From positions 186,001-250,000 of the forward strand of contig NZ_DASQNA010000039.1 of the NCBI RefSeq assembly GCF_035645195.1: DNA of 64,000 nucleotides, written 5' to 3'. The stretch comes from Paenibacillus sp. GTDB lineage: Bacteria; Bacillota; Bacilli; Paenibacillales; YIM-B00363. The position numbers were made by a program, and so were the translations under genes. Position 1 is the first letter of the stretch, and every line of letters starts with the position of its first letter. Positions 1 through 9,068 of this stretch are shown piece after piece. The notes under the pieces were generated by a model that was not told where the DNA came from, made no database searches, and worked only from the letters and a program-made list of their open reading frames with translations.

Positions 1-59
1 TCTTGGGGGATTGGCTGCGCGATGTATTCGACCCGCGGGCGCAAAGCCGCCGGTCATAA
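1..59 (+). CDS. ABC transporter permease, C-terminal end only (DppC/OppC type)
   Basis: The third frame is open from base 3 and reads LGDWLRDVFDPRAQSRRS before a TAA at 57-59. The GDWLRD-x-DPR ending is typical of DppC/OppC-type inner-membrane permeases of the peptide/nickel ABC family. The gene sits 34 bases upstream of the matching ATPase gene, in the usual permease-ATPase-ATPase order. Only the last 18 residues are in the window, so the family call rests on this tail and the neighbours. Confidence 0.7.
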   Translation, partial: LGDWLRDVFDPRAQSRRS

Positions 60-93
60 GTTCGCTGACGAGGCAAGCGAGGAGGGATGCGGG

Positions 94-1122
94 ATGTCGG
101 TGCAGGAAACGCTGCTCGATGTGCGCGAGTTAAAAACGTATTTTTACACGGGGAACGGGGTCGTTCGTTCCGTCGACGGTGTGTCCTTCAAGATCAATCA
201 CGGCGAAGTGCTCGGCGTCGTCGGCGAATCCGGATGCGGCAAAAGTGTCACATCGTTTTCCGTCATGGGGCTGGTAGATGCTCCGGGAAAAATCGCGGGG
301 GGCGAAATTTGGTTCGAGGGCAAAGATTTAACGAAGCTGTCCAAGCGGGAGCTCCAGAGCATCCAAGGCGACGCGATTTCAATGATTTTCCAGGAGCCTC
401 TCACTTCGCTGAATCCGCTGCTTACGGTCGGGTACCAAATTTACGAAAATGTGTCTTTGCACCAAGCGGTCGACAAAAAAACGGCGAAACAGCGAAGCAT
501 CGAAATGCTAAGCAAAGTAGGCATCGCCCGTCCGGAGGAAGTGTACAACGCTTATCCGCACGAATTGAGCGGAGGCATGAGGCAGCGCGTCATGATCGCC
601 ATCGCGCTGTCCTGCAACCCGAAGCTGCTGATCGCGGACGAACCGACGACGGCTTTGGACGTCACGATCCAGGCGCAGATTCTCCGGCTGATGCTCGAGT
701 TAAAGCAGGATCTGAACACCTCGATCATGATCATTACTCACGATTTGGGCGTCATCGCCGAAATGGCGGATCGGGTGCTCGTCATGTACGCGGGGCAAGT
801 CGTCGAGGAAGGGGACGTGTTCGATTTGTTTCGCTCGCCCAGCCATCCGTATACGCTCGGCTTGATGAACAGCACGCCGAAAATTCACGAAACGAAGGAT
901 TCGCTGACCTCGATTCCCGGCGCGGTGCCCGCTCCTTCCAACATGCCGCCCGGCTGCCGGTTTCATCCGCGGTGCCCATACGCTTTGGGGAAATGCGAGT
1001 CGCAGGAGCCCCCGATTTTCGAGCTGCCGTCGGGCTCGAGGGTGCGGTGCTGGCTGCATGAACACGGGGAGGTGACGTTAGATGAGCGTTTTGCCGAGAA
1101 GCGAGCCGCTGTTGGAGGTTAA
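94..1122 (+). CDS. peptide-type ABC transporter ATP-binding protein (DppD/OppD)
   Basis: 342-residue ATPase that would energise import of a peptide or other small solute with the upstream permease. Walker A is GESGCGKS (residues 44-51), the signature is LSGGMRQR (about 159-166), Walker B is LLIADEPT (about 179-186) and the switch histidine is in ITHDLG. The C-terminal oligo_HPY extension holds the [15 protein letters not shown] cysteine pattern. ATG 94 is preferred to the in-frame ATG at 22 because it follows GGAGGGATGCGGG and begins the conserved domain; the upstream codons overlap the permease end. The 3' end overlaps the next ATPase by 41 bases, implying translational coupling. The substrate cannot be read from this protein. 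Confidence 0.93.
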   Translation: MSVQETLLDVRELKTYFYTGNGVVRSVDGVSFKINHGEVLGVVGESGCGKSVTSFSVMGLVDAPGKIAGGEIWFEGKDLTKLSKRELQSIQGDAISMIFQEPLTSLNPLLTVGYQIYENVSLHQAVDKKTAKQRSIEMLSKVGIARPEEVYNAYPHELSGGMRQRVMIAIALSCNPKLLIADEPTTALDVTIQAQILRLMLELKQDLNTSIMIITHDLGVIAEMADRVLVMYAGQVVEEGDVFDLFRSPSHPYTLGLMNSTPKIHETKDSLTSIPGAVPAPSNMPPGCRFHPRCPYALGKCESQEPPIFELPSGSRVRCWLHEHGEVTLDERFAEKRAAVGG

Positions 1123-2077
1123 AGGCCTCAAAAAGCATTTCGATGTTACCAAGGGCTGGGTCGCCAAGAAGCGAAAAATCTTGAGGGCCGTGGACGACGT
1201 CAGCTTCCAAGTGTTCAGAGGGGAAACGTTCGGCATCGTCGGCGAATCCGGCTGCGGGAAATCGACCACGGGCAACGTCGTGCTGCGGCTGATCGAAGCG
1301 ACGGACGGCGAAATTCGGTTCGAGGGCGAAGATATACGCAAGCTTCCCCCGGCCCGGCTGCGCGAGAAGCGGAGAGATTTTCAAATGATTTTCCAAGATC
1401 CCTTCTCCTCCTTAAACCCGCGGTTGCGGGTGGGAGAAATTATTGCCGAACCGCTGCGGTCCCACGACTTGATGGAGGGCGGTCGCCTGAACGCCCGCGT
1501 CGCAGAATTGATGGAGATCGTCGGCTTGAGCCGTACGTTCGTCGGCCGGTATCCGCATGAATTCAGCGGAGGGCAGCGCCAGCGGATCGGCATCGCCCGC
1601 GCGCTCGCCTTGCAGCCGAAGCTGATCGTTTGCGACGAGGCCGTATCCGCCTTGGATGTGTCGATTCAATCCCAAATCTTGAACCTGCTGTCCGACCTGC
1701 AGAAGGAATTCGATCTTACGTACATCTTTATCGGACACGGCCTGCCGGCGGTGAAACATATCAGCGACCGCATCGCGGTCATGTACCTAGGGAAGATCGT
1801 GGAGATCGGGGCCAAAGAAACATTGTTTCGGTCCCCGCGGCATCCGTACACGGCAGGGCTTCTGTCCTCCATCCCGATTCCGGATCCTTCGCTGCGGCAA
1901 GAACGGCGGCGGATCATCCTGGAAGGGGACATCCCCAGTCCCACCAACCCGCCCGCGGGCTGCAAATTCCATACGCGTTGTCCTTTCGCGCAGGAGCGCT
2001 GCAAAGTCGAGGAACCTCCCCTGCAGGGGGAGCAAATGTCGGGGCATCTGGCGGCGTGCCATTATCCGCTGCCTTAA
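1082..2077 (+). CDS. peptide-type ABC transporter ATP-binding protein (DppF/OppF)
   Basis: 331-residue second ATPase of the importer. It shows Walker A GESGCGKS, signature FSGGQRQR, Walker B LIVCDEAVSALD and the oligo_HPY C-terminus (GCKFHTRCPFAQERC). The start ATG lies inside the end of the previous gene behind GGGGAGGTGACGTTAG. An oddity is the switch region, which reads FIGHGL where family members usually have FISHDL; the histidine is kept, so activity is still expected. It pairs with the upstream DppD-like subunit as a heterodimer and is followed after 27 bases by the binding-protein gene. Confidence 0.93.
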   Translation: MSVLPRSEPLLEVKGLKKHFDVTKGWVAKKRKILRAVDDVSFQVFRGETFGIVGESGCGKSTTGNVVLRLIEATDGEIRFEGEDIRKLPPARLREKRRDFQMIFQDPFSSLNPRLRVGEIIAEPLRSHDLMEGGRLNARVAELMEIVGLSRTFVGRYPHEFSGGQRQRIGIARALALQPKLIVCDEAVSALDVSIQSQILNLLSDLQKEFDLTYIFIGHGLPAVKHISDRIAVMYLGKIVEIGAKETLFRSPRHPYTAGLLSSIPIPDPSLRQERRRIILEGDIPSPTNPPAGCKFHTRCPFAQERCKVEEPPLQGEQMSGHLAACHYPLP

Positions 2078-2104
2078 TATGACTAAGCCAAACGAGAAGA
2101 GGAG

Positions 2105-3721
2105 ATGGGGAAAGTGCTGAAGACAAAGAGACGAAAGCTCAGGTTAGGTTCTTGGTTGCTGTCGCTCGTCATCGTCGTGTTGTCCGCATGCGGCACGGAT
2201 GGCGGTTCTACCGCCGAAACGGTGCCGGAGGGAGGTGCGTCCGGCACGGGAAGTCCCGCGGCGTCCGAAACGGCGGAGAAGGTGCTGACGATCGGCCTCA
2301 CGTTCGACATGAACACCCCGGATACGCACAATTCAACGTCGGTCTCGACGGAGACGATCATGGTCAACGTCCAGGATTATTTGCTCCGAAGAGACAACGA
2401 AGCGAAGCTGCAGCCGCACCTCGCGGAATCGTACGAGAACGTCGACGACGTTACGTGGGCGTTCACCTTGAAGTCGAACGTGACGTTCCACAACGGCGAC
2501 CCGATGACGGCGGAGGACGTTAAGTTTTCCTTGGAGCGGGTAGCGAAGGACAACACGCTTCAGCAGCATTCGCATTACAAAACGATTAAAGAAGTGAAAG
2601 TGATCGACGATTACCGCTTCGAAGTCATTACCCATCAGCCAGACCCCGTGCTTCCTTATAGGCTTGCTCGGGAAGGCGCCGGCATTTATCCGAAAAAGTA
2701 CATCGAAGAGAACGGCTGGGAAGCGTACCTTCAGCAGCCGATCGGCAGCGGACCGTACGAATTCGTCGAATGGGTGAAAGACGATCGCGTCATTCTGAAA
2801 AAGTACGACAACTACTTTGCGGGAGACGTGACCGAGTGGGATTCCGTCATCTTCCGGACGATTCCGGAGCATTCGACGCGCATTGCGGAGCTTCTGACGG
2901 GCGGCATCGATATCGCCTCCTCCGTTCCGGTCGTCGATTGGGACCGTATCGAGAATAAGGAGGGCACGTCCGTCGTCGAAGCGGCAACGACCGTGATGTC
3001 GATGATTATGGTCAATCAAAATCCCGAATTCAAAACGTCCGATCCGCGGGTGCGGGAAGCGATCGACTATGCAATCGATAAGCAGGCGCTAATCGATAAG
3101 TTCACGGGCGGCATCGGCGTACAATCCCGAACGCGCGTCATTCCAGGCGTGCTCGGATTCGAAGAGGCGCTGTATAACACGTCCCGCTATGACCCGGAGC
3201 GCGCGAAGCAGTTGCTGCAGGAAGCGGGATACAACAACGACTTGGAAATTACGTTCGGCTCCTCCGCGGGAACGAGCATTTATTCGAACAACGAGATGGC
3301 TCAGATGATTACCGGCATGCTGGAAGCCGTCGGCATCAAGGTCAAACTTGAGCTGCACGAAGGCACGTCGTACGCGGATGTGCGCAACAGCGGGAAAAAC
3401 AAAGAGCTGCTGTTGGTCGGTTGGAACAACTTGATGTTCGACGCATCGCTCGCGATGGAGCACTTCCACTCGACCTATAACCCCAAAGGATTCGGTTACA
3501 GCAACCCGCGCGTCGACGAGCTGATGGAGAAGGCGTTGGTCAACATGAATCCGGAGGAGCGTGCGGAACAGTACAAGGAAATCCAGCGGATCGTCGCGGA
3601 GGAATTACCCTATATTTACAACTACCGTCACACGGATATGTACGGCGTGAACGATCGTCTCGATTATACGCCTCGGGTGGACCAAATGTTCTACGCGGAA
3701 GAAATAAAGCTCAAGCAGTAA
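2105..3721 (+). CDS. solute-binding lipoprotein of a peptide-type ABC transporter (family 5)
   Basis: 538 residues. A basic N-terminus and hydrophobic stretch end in a lipobox (LSAC, Cys about 29), followed by an acidic/small-residue linker and an SBP_bac_5 fold: an early PHLAESYENVDDVTWAFTLK segment, the FHNGDPMTAEDVKFSLER signature, and the late DELMEKAL...EEQYKEIQRIV region. It would be a membrane-tethered receptor delivering ligand to the importer encoded just upstream. ATG 2105 follows AGAAGAGGAG; GTG 2114 is a less likely alternative. Family 5 proteins bind peptides, nickel chelates, opines and other small molecules. The adjacent flavin monooxygenase suggests a non-peptide N- or S-containing ligand, but that is inference. 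Confidence 0.92.
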   Translation: MGKVLKTKRRKLRLGSWLLSLVIVVLSACGTDGGSTAETVPEGGASGTGSPAASETAEKVLTIGLTFDMNTPDTHNSTSVSTETIMVNVQDYLLRRDNEAKLQPHLAESYENVDDVTWAFTLKSNVTFHNGDPMTAEDVKFSLERVAKDNTLQQHSHYKTIKEVKVIDDYRFEVITHQPDPVLPYRLAREGAGIYPKKYIEENGWEAYLQQPIGSGPYEFVEWVKDDRVILKKYDNYFAGDVTEWDSVIFRTIPEHSTRIAELLTGGIDIASSVPVVDWDRIENKEGTSVVEAATTVMSMIMVNQNPEFKTSDPRVREAIDYAIDKQALIDKFTGGIGVQSRTRVIPGVLGFEEALYNTSRYDPERAKQLLQEAGYNNDLEITFGSSAGTSIYSNNEMAQMITGMLEAVGIKVKLELHEGTSYADVRNSGKNKELLLVGWNNLMFDASLAMEHFHSTYNPKGFGYSNPRVDELMEKALVNMNPEERAEQYKEIQRIVAEELPYIYNYRHTDMYGVNDRLDYTPRVDQMFYAEEIKLKQ

Positions 3722-3797
3722 GTAGGCAGAACGGCTTTCCGCTCCAAAGCACTCGGGCAAGAGCGAACATTCAATCATAAAGAAGGGTGTGAAAACG

Positions 3798-5123
3798 ATG
3801 GCGGAACCGATGAGACAAATGCATCTCAATTGCTTCATGTTCGGTTTAGGCCACCATGAGGCCGCATGGCGGTACAAAGGCGTCGACCCGACGCAGTTGT
3901 CCGATATTAGATACTATCATCGATTGGCCCAAATGGCGGAGCGTGCGAAATTCGATTCCATCTTCTTTGCGGACGGATTGGCGGGCGGCAAAGGGTACGT
4001 CAACTTTTTCGAACCCCTGACGCTCATGTCCTCGTTGGCCGGCGTCACCAAGCATATCGGGCTCATCGGCACCGTGTCGACGACGTATACGGAGCCGTAC
4101 AATTTGGCCAGGTATTTCGCTTCGCTCGATCATATCAGCAAAGGCAGAGTCGGCTGGAACATCGTCACGACGGGGCATGCCGCGGCGGCGCTTAATTTCA
4201 ATCGAGACGCGCATATGGAGCATACGGAGCGGTACGAGCGGGCGGGCGAATTTTTGGATGTGACGACGGCGCTGTGGGACAGCTGGGAGGACGGAGCGTT
4301 AGTGTACGACAAAGCGGCCGGCGTCATGACGGACGCTGCGAGAATTCGCGAAATTAACCACGTCGGCAAATGGTTCAAAGTCAAGGGTCCTTTGACGATT
4401 CCGAGAGTGCCTCAAGGACATCCCGTGCTCGTACAGGCGGGGTCGTCCGAGGACGGCAGGGCGTTCGCCGCGAAATATGCGGAGGTCATTTATACGATGC
4501 AAACGGAGATCGGCGAGGCGCGGCAATTTTATCAGGATATGCAAACGAGGCTCGTCGCCGCGGGAAGGTCGCCGGGACAATTGAAAATATTGCCCGGGAT
4601 CGCCGTCATCATCGGGGAAACGGAGGAAGAAGCCAAAGAGAAGGAGTGGCGGTTAAACGAGTTGTCCAGCTTGCAAAACGGATTGCGGCGGCTGTCGACG
4701 CTGCTCGGACGAGATATGTCCCAGTATCCGCTGGACGGCCCGCTGCCGGAGCTCCCGGACGCCAGCGAGGTCAACAATCAGCAAACGATCTACAAAGTGT
4801 ACGTCGATTTGGCGCGGCGCGAAAATTTAACGATTCGGCAGCTGATCCATCGGACGGCCGCTGGGCGCGGGGACCTGACGGTCGTCGGGACCCCGCTGCA
4901 AATCGCTGACCAGTTGGAAAAGTGGTTCGTTACGAGAGCGTGCGATGGGTTCAATATCATGCCGCCTTATTTCCCGGGCGGATTGGAAGACTTCATCCAG
5001 CATGTCATTCCGGAGCTGCAGCGCCGGGGGTTGTTCCGCACCGAATATACGGGAAGTACGCTTCGCGAGCATTTGGGCTTGCCGAGGCCCGTCAATCGGT
5101 TTGCCGCGGTATCGTCGAACTGA
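3798..5123 (+). CDS. FMN-dependent monooxygenase, NtaA/SnaA/DszA (DmoA) family
   Basis: 441 residues, a bacterial-luciferase-like TIM barrel that uses reduced FMN and oxygen to hydroxylate or cleave an organic substrate. Family marks are an N-terminal LNCFMFGLGHHEAAWR, YHRLAQMAERAKFDSIFFAD, TVSTTYTEPYNLARYFASLDHIS and the GRVGWNIVTT segment that lines the flavin site. ATG 3798 is preferred over GTG 3789 because AGAAGGG sits 11 bases upstream. Enzymes of this family need a separate flavin reductase; an SsuE-like one lies at 7256. Characterised relatives oxidise nitrilotriacetate, pristinamycin, dibenzothiophene sulfone or dimethylsulfide, so the substrate here stays open. It probably shares a transcript with the ABC genes. 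Confidence 0.9.
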   Translation: MAEPMRQMHLNCFMFGLGHHEAAWRYKGVDPTQLSDIRYYHRLAQMAERAKFDSIFFADGLAGGKGYVNFFEPLTLMSSLAGVTKHIGLIGTVSTTYTEPYNLARYFASLDHISKGRVGWNIVTTGHAAAALNFNRDAHMEHTERYERAGEFLDVTTALWDSWEDGALVYDKAAGVMTDAARIREINHVGKWFKVKGPLTIPRVPQGHPVLVQAGSSEDGRAFAAKYAEVIYTMQTEIGEARQFYQDMQTRLVAAGRSPGQLKILPGIAVIIGETEEEAKEKEWRLNELSSLQNGLRRLSTLLGRDMSQYPLDGPLPELPDASEVNNQQTIYKVYVDLARRENLTIRQLIHRTAAGRGDLTVVGTPLQIADQLEKWFVTRACDGFNIMPPYFPGGLEDFIQHVIPELQRRGLFRTEYTGSTLREHLGLPRPVNRFAAVSSN

Positions 5124-5249
5124 CGGCGTCGGATTCGGGGCGCGCGGGGCCGGGAAGGCGACCCCTTACCCGCAAATGGTAAATACTGCACGAAATTCAA
5201 ATAATTAATCGATTTATATTCCTTATTCGTCGAGGGCAGGAGAGTCGTA

Positions 5250-5480
5250 TTGAAGTTAACCGACGACATACTGAAATACGCGGGGGAACGACGTCAATTT
5301 ACGACGAACGAGTTGATTCGGGAAGTGTTGGGGTTGGAGGGCGAGGCGTCGTCCTCCCGGTCCGCGGTCGCCAAATGTTTGCGCCGGTTGAAATCGGGCG
5401 GGTATCTGTGGAACAAACGGGATGTATGGTACGTGCGCAAAAAAATCGCTTCGATGCCGGCGCAATCGTCACGGCTGTAA
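5250..5480 (+). CDS. small winged-helix-like protein, unknown function
   Basis: 76 residues with a TTG start behind GGCAGGAGAG at good spacing. The sequence reads like a compact winged helix: a helix ending in AGERRQFTTNELIREVLG, a Ser/Arg-rich turn, a recognition-type helix RSAVAKCLRRLKSGGYLWN, then a strand DVWYVRKK. It is basic. It lies downstream of the monooxygenase and its 3' end overlaps the 3' end of the convergent PucR-type gene by 12 bases. I do not recognise a named family. DNA binding is inferred only from the predicted fold and charge; the gene call rests on the Shine-Dalgarno site and the protein-like composition. Confidence 0.6.
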   Translation: MKLTDDILKYAGERRQFTTNELIREVLGLEGEASSSRSAVAKCLRRLKSGGYLWNKRDVWYVRKKIASMPAQSSRL

Positions 5481-7091
5481 GAGCGGTTCGATTAAGAATG
5501 CGATACGGAACCGCAAAATTTCGTCGGCGGCATGAAGGTCGCGTCCGAGCAGCTGAGCGCATTTCTCCAGCCGGTAAATGACGGTGTTGCGATGGACGTA
5601 CAGGCGGGCGGCCGTGTTGCCGATATGGCAGTTTTGGCTGTAGTACGCCTTGAGCGTCTGCAGCAGGTCGCCGCGCTCCTTTTCTTCCAAATGGGCGAAC
5701 GGCTGCAACGTGTCTCTGTAATAGGCGTGAAGGTCTTTCATTCGAATTAACCGGAACAGATCGATCAGCTCGCGCTTGTTGTACGATTGTACGAACCGCC
5801 CTTTATTGCAGCTGTAGCCGAATTCGAGCGCCTCCATCGCTTCGCTGTAGGTCAACGGAATGTCGGTCAGCTGGTCCACCGGTTTGCCGACGCCGAACGA
5901 CAACGCGATCTGGTGCCGCTCGAACACCGTTTCGCCGATGTGCTTCAGCTGCTCTTCGAGCGAGGCGTCGTTATCGGATACGAATAAGACGATTGCGTCG
6001 TTTTTGACGAACCGGATGCTCATGAGCTCCTTCTTCTGGAGCTCTTGCTTTATGATTTCATACAGCTGCTCGACATGGGTGTAGCTCGTGTCTTGGTCGG
6101 GCGGAAGTCGCTTGGGGCGGTGCGGTGGGTCGAGTTTGGCGACGACGCAGAGGTACATCTTCCCTTCGGCAAGACCGTAACGCCCTCCGCGGTACAGCAG
6201 TTCTTGTTCCGAGGTGACCCGGCCTTCGACGACGTCGGCGAAAAACTCGTTTTTATATCGCCGGGACCGTTCCTTTACCGCCTGCATTTTCAGCATTTCG
6301 AAGCGGATGACATTGACTGCCTGTTCGACGGCTAAATGGCTCAAGTTTTTCTCGGGTTCCGTCTGCCCGAAGACGACCAGGAAACCGCCGGATTGATACG
6401 ACTGGATGGGGTAGGCTGTCGCCCCTTCGGGATGCAGCTCCTGCGGGGAGGGCAGGCTGAGGCGGGTCGGCGGGGACGTGAAGGCGAGCGCGTGGAGCGC
6501 GTTTTGGAGCTGGGTGACAACCTCCCCGTAGGGGGGCGAACGGAAATCCGCGCTGACCGCGATCGGCTCTCTGATATGATTGAACAGGATGACGGGGCGG
6601 TGCAGCACGACGGCGAGGGCGTCGACGATTTCCGGTAAACTCTTCCCCTGCAAAATCAAGTCGGAAAAATATTGATGGCTCTCGAGCGTGTATTTCATCT
6701 CTTCCGTCTTTTTCTCCAGGATAAAGCCGACGATTTGGTTGGATATTTCGCCGAGCGTAATGCCGAGGGGAGGCTCGATTACCGGAAACTGCAGCCGATT
6801 GGCCTCCGACAGCACTTTCTCGGGCTTCTTGGGCATGAAGCGGCGAGAGTTGATCATAAGTCCGGCGCAGCCTTTCTCGTGCATGTCGCGAACGAGCATA
6901 ACGAGCAGGTCGGGGTCGTCCTTCAAGACGTAGGCGTTGGTGAGCAGCAGTTCGTCCTTTTTTAGATAACGGATCATATCCGGAACGTCCATAATATTGA
7001 CGTATTGAACCGGGCGGTGAATCCCCGAGTGTCCCGCAAGAATTGTAGAGGGAGCGAAAAATGGCTTTTGGAGCAATTCCGATAAGAGCAT
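5469..7091 (-). CDS. PucR-family transcriptional regulator
   Basis: 540 residues. An N-terminal PucR sensory domain is seen in MLLSELLQKPFFAPSTILAG and the VQYVNIMDVPDMIRYLKKDELLLTN stretch. A middle CdaR GGDEF-like region follows, and the C-terminal PucR helix-turn-helix reads AYYSQNCHIGNTAARLYVHRNTVIYRLEK. Relatives control purine, amino-acid or other nitrogen-source genes in response to small ligands. The reading frame is open to ATG 7127, but ATG 7091 matches the usual family start; GAGGACGG lies about 15 bases upstream, so the start is not certain. It is divergent from the flavin reductase gene and convergent with the small wHTH gene, so it is the natural candidate regulator of the whole monooxygenase region. 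Confidence 0.9.
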   Translation of the reverse strand: MLLSELLQKPFFAPSTILAGHSGIHRPVQYVNIMDVPDMIRYLKKDELLLTNAYVLKDDPDLLVMLVRDMHEKGCAGLMINSRRFMPKKPEKVLSEANRLQFPVIEPPLGITLGEISNQIVGFILEKKTEEMKYTLESHQYFSDLILQGKSLPEIVDALAVVLHRPVILFNHIREPIAVSADFRSPPYGEVVTQLQNALHALAFTSPPTRLSLPSPQELHPEGATAYPIQSYQSGGFLVVFGQTEPEKNLSHLAVEQAVNVIRFEMLKMQAVKERSRRYKNEFFADVVEGRVTSEQELLYRGGRYGLAEGKMYLCVVAKLDPPHRPKRLPPDQDTSYTHVEQLYEIIKQELQKKELMSIRFVKNDAIVLFVSDNDASLEEQLKHIGETVFERHQIALSFGVGKPVDQLTDIPLTYSEAMEALEFGYSCNKGRFVQSYNKRELIDLFRLIRMKDLHAYYRDTLQPFAHLEEKERGDLLQTLKAYYSQNCHIGNTAARLYVHRNTVIYRLEKCAQLLGRDLHAADEILRFRIAFLIEPLLQP

Positions 7092-7115
7092 CCGTGGAAA
7101 CACCGTCCTCGTAAG

Positions 7116-7140
7116 AGTATATAACATACTAAAAGTATAT
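7116..7140. promoter_or_regulatory. inverted and direct AGTATA half-sites in divergent intergenic region
   Basis: AGTATATAACATACT is an imperfect dyad, followed three bases later by another AGTATAT. The cluster lies just upstream of the PucR-type gene in the region shared with the divergent flavin reductase. It could be an autoregulatory operator or overlap a promoter. No good -35/-10 pair can be assigned, so this is only a candidate. Confidence 0.3.
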
Positions 7141-7255
7141 CACGATTAGAATTGACGTGTAACTATCGCACGCAGGGTGTTGGCACAATTTTTGAGAAGA
7201 TTGTGGAATGTAAAATGACATGCTTTTTACTACCTCTTATAAGGAGTTGACGCCC

Positions 7256-7828
7256 ATGCCTTCGATCGTCATCGTTTCCGGCAGTTCATCGCCGACCTCC
7301 CGACTGAACGCGCTCGTCGAAGCGAGCGAATCGTATTTTTCCGGAGAAGGCTTTGCCGTTCATACAATCATCGTTTCGGAACTGCCCGCGGACGATTTGA
7401 TACGCGCCAATTTCCAGAGCGAGGCGATCCGGGAGAAAACGGAGCTCGTCCGGAAGGCCGACGCGTTGATCGTCGCAAGTCCCGTCTATAAAGCCGCGTA
7501 TACAGGTGTATTAAAAACGTTCCTCGACATGATTCCCGAGAAGGGACTGGAAGGCAAAATCGTCCTGCCCCTGTTTATCGGCGGAAGCATCGCGCACCTG
7601 CTGGCCATCGATTATGCGCTAAAGCCGGTCCTGTCGGCGCTGTCCGCTAGACATATTTTAGGCGGGGTGTACGCGGTCGACCAATGGATCCAACGAGCCG
7701 AAGGCGGCGGGTTCTCGATGCAAGAGGAGCTGGCATCTCGGTTGAACCAATCGCTCGTCGAGTTGAAAGAGGAAGTCGTTCGAAAGGCCGGGTTGCCGCT
7801 CGCGGATTCGGCGCGGCATGGAAACTAA
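7256..7828 (+). CDS. NADPH-dependent FMN reductase (SsuE/flavodoxin-like)
   Basis: 190 residues, flavodoxin-like. The N-terminal strand and phosphate loop are IVIVSGSSSPTSRLNAL, the central flavin region is VASPVYKAAYTGVLKTFLDMIP, and LVLPLFIGGS-type residues follow. It reduces FMN with NAD(P)H; the free FMNH2 is used by partner monooxygenases. ATG 7256 follows a textbook AAGGAG; an in-frame ATG at 7220 has no such site. In bacteria, SsuE-type reductases accompany sulfonate or sulfone monooxygenases, and here the monooxygenase at 3798 is the obvious partner although a regulator lies between. The next gene overlaps its end by 11 bases. Confidence 0.88.
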   Translation: MPSIVIVSGSSSPTSRLNALVEASESYFSGEGFAVHTIIVSELPADDLIRANFQSEAIREKTELVRKADALIVASPVYKAAYTGVLKTFLDMIPEKGLEGKIVLPLFIGGSIAHLLAIDYALKPVLSALSARHILGGVYAVDQWIQRAEGGGFSMQEELASRLNQSLVELKEEVVRKAGLPLADSARHGN

Positions 7829-9038
7829 GCGGGGGCGAATGCGAAGCGAACGGATTGTGCTGTATATGCTGTGCTCGGTCGGCATGATCGCGACGCTGTC
7901 GCAGCTCGTATTCTTGCCGAGCATCGCGACGATTCGGGAGGAGCTGTCCGCGACGACCCTGCAGGTGTCGTTGACCGTGGCGCTGTATTCTTTGTCGCTG
8001 GCGGTGGCGCAGCTCGTGTACGGACCGCTAGTGGACCGCTGGCCGCCGAAGACCATTTTGATGACGGGGCTATCGATCTTTACGATTTCCAGCTTCGGCA
8101 TCTTCCTGTCCGAGAGCATTCATTGGATTATCGCGTTCCGCGTCCTGCAGGCGCTTGGCGTCGGGGCGGTCGGCGTATGCGGTAACGCCATCATTTCGGA
8201 TTTGTTCAGCGGCCTGGAGCGGGATCAATCCATCTCCGTGTTTCAGATGTTCCACAGCGTCGGCGCCGCCGTCGGACCGGCCTTCGGAGCGACGGTGGGC
8301 TTATTCCTCAACTGGCGCTTTTCGTTTCTGTTTTTGACCCTGATGGTCGCCGGGGTGATGGCGGTGCTGCTGTGGAAGATGCCGGAAGGGCGTAAGGTCA
8401 GTTCGTTCTCCTTCCGTTCCGCGCTCCGGCTGCTTCGCGCCCCGCATCTGGTTTACTTATGCTTGTCCGCCGCCGGGACGTCGTTCGTCATCCAAAGCTT
8501 CCACACGAGCCTCGGCTTCCTGTTTACGGACCATTTCCATATTCACGCCGCGTGGACGGGATATGCTTTCATGACAATTCCGCTCGGTGTGTTCACCGGA
8601 AGCAACATCAGCCGGAACTTGTTAAGCCGAATCGAGCGGGAAAAGATCGTGTACATTGGCCTTGTCGCGCTGTGCGCCAGCTCCGGCGCCTTCGCGGCCC
8701 TCGTCTATCTCTTCCGAGATCCCGCGGCCGTATTGGCGATCATCCCGAACCTGTATTTGGTCGGCGTGTCGCTGGGCATCGTGTTTTCCGTCGTCACGTC
8801 GATGATGGTGAACTGGTTTCCGGAACTCCGGGGGACGGCGCTGTCCTTGCTGTTCTTTTCGCGGCATCTGTTCGCGACCGCCGGTCCGATGCTGACCGGG
8901 TTCGTTATCGGCTTGGGCCATGTGCCGCTGGCGTATGCGTTTATCTCCGCGGCCGCCTTCTTGGCGCTTCCGACGTTCGTCGCCGGCGTACGGTTCAGCC
9001 GGACCCAGGCACAAGTCGCCGCGGCGGCCTCGAAATAG
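7818..9038 (+). CDS. MFS transporter
   Basis: 406 residues with about 12 hydrophobic segments and the cytoplasmic loop motif PLVDRWPPKTILMTG between segments 2 and 3, as in the drug:H+ antiporter branch of the major facilitator superfamily (compare YceI/YbcL/NepI-type exporters). The start overlaps the flavin reductase by 11 bases, so the two are co-translated; ATG 7839 after GGGGGC is an alternative start. In this setting it could export a product of the monooxygenase reaction or import a substrate. Nothing in the sequence fixes the direction or the ligand. Confidence 0.88.
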   Translation: METKRGRMRSERIVLYMLCSVGMIATLSQLVFLPSIATIREELSATTLQVSLTVALYSLSLAVAQLVYGPLVDRWPPKTILMTGLSIFTISSFGIFLSESIHWIIAFRVLQALGVGAVGVCGNAIISDLFSGLERDQSISVFQMFHSVGAAVGPAFGATVGLFLNWRFSFLFLTLMVAGVMAVLLWKMPEGRKVSSFSFRSALRLLRAPHLVYLCLSAAGTSFVIQSFHTSLGFLFTDHFHIHAAWTGYAFMTIPLGVFTGSNISRNLLSRIEREKIVYIGLVALCASSGAFAALVYLFRDPAAVLAIIPNLYLVGVSLGIVFSVVTSMMVNWFPELRGTALSLLFFSRHLFATAGPMLTGFVIGLGHVPLAYAFISAAAFLALPTFVAGVRFSRTQAQVAAAASK

Positions 9039-9068
9039 AGGAACGTACCGAACGCCCTCACCGCACAG

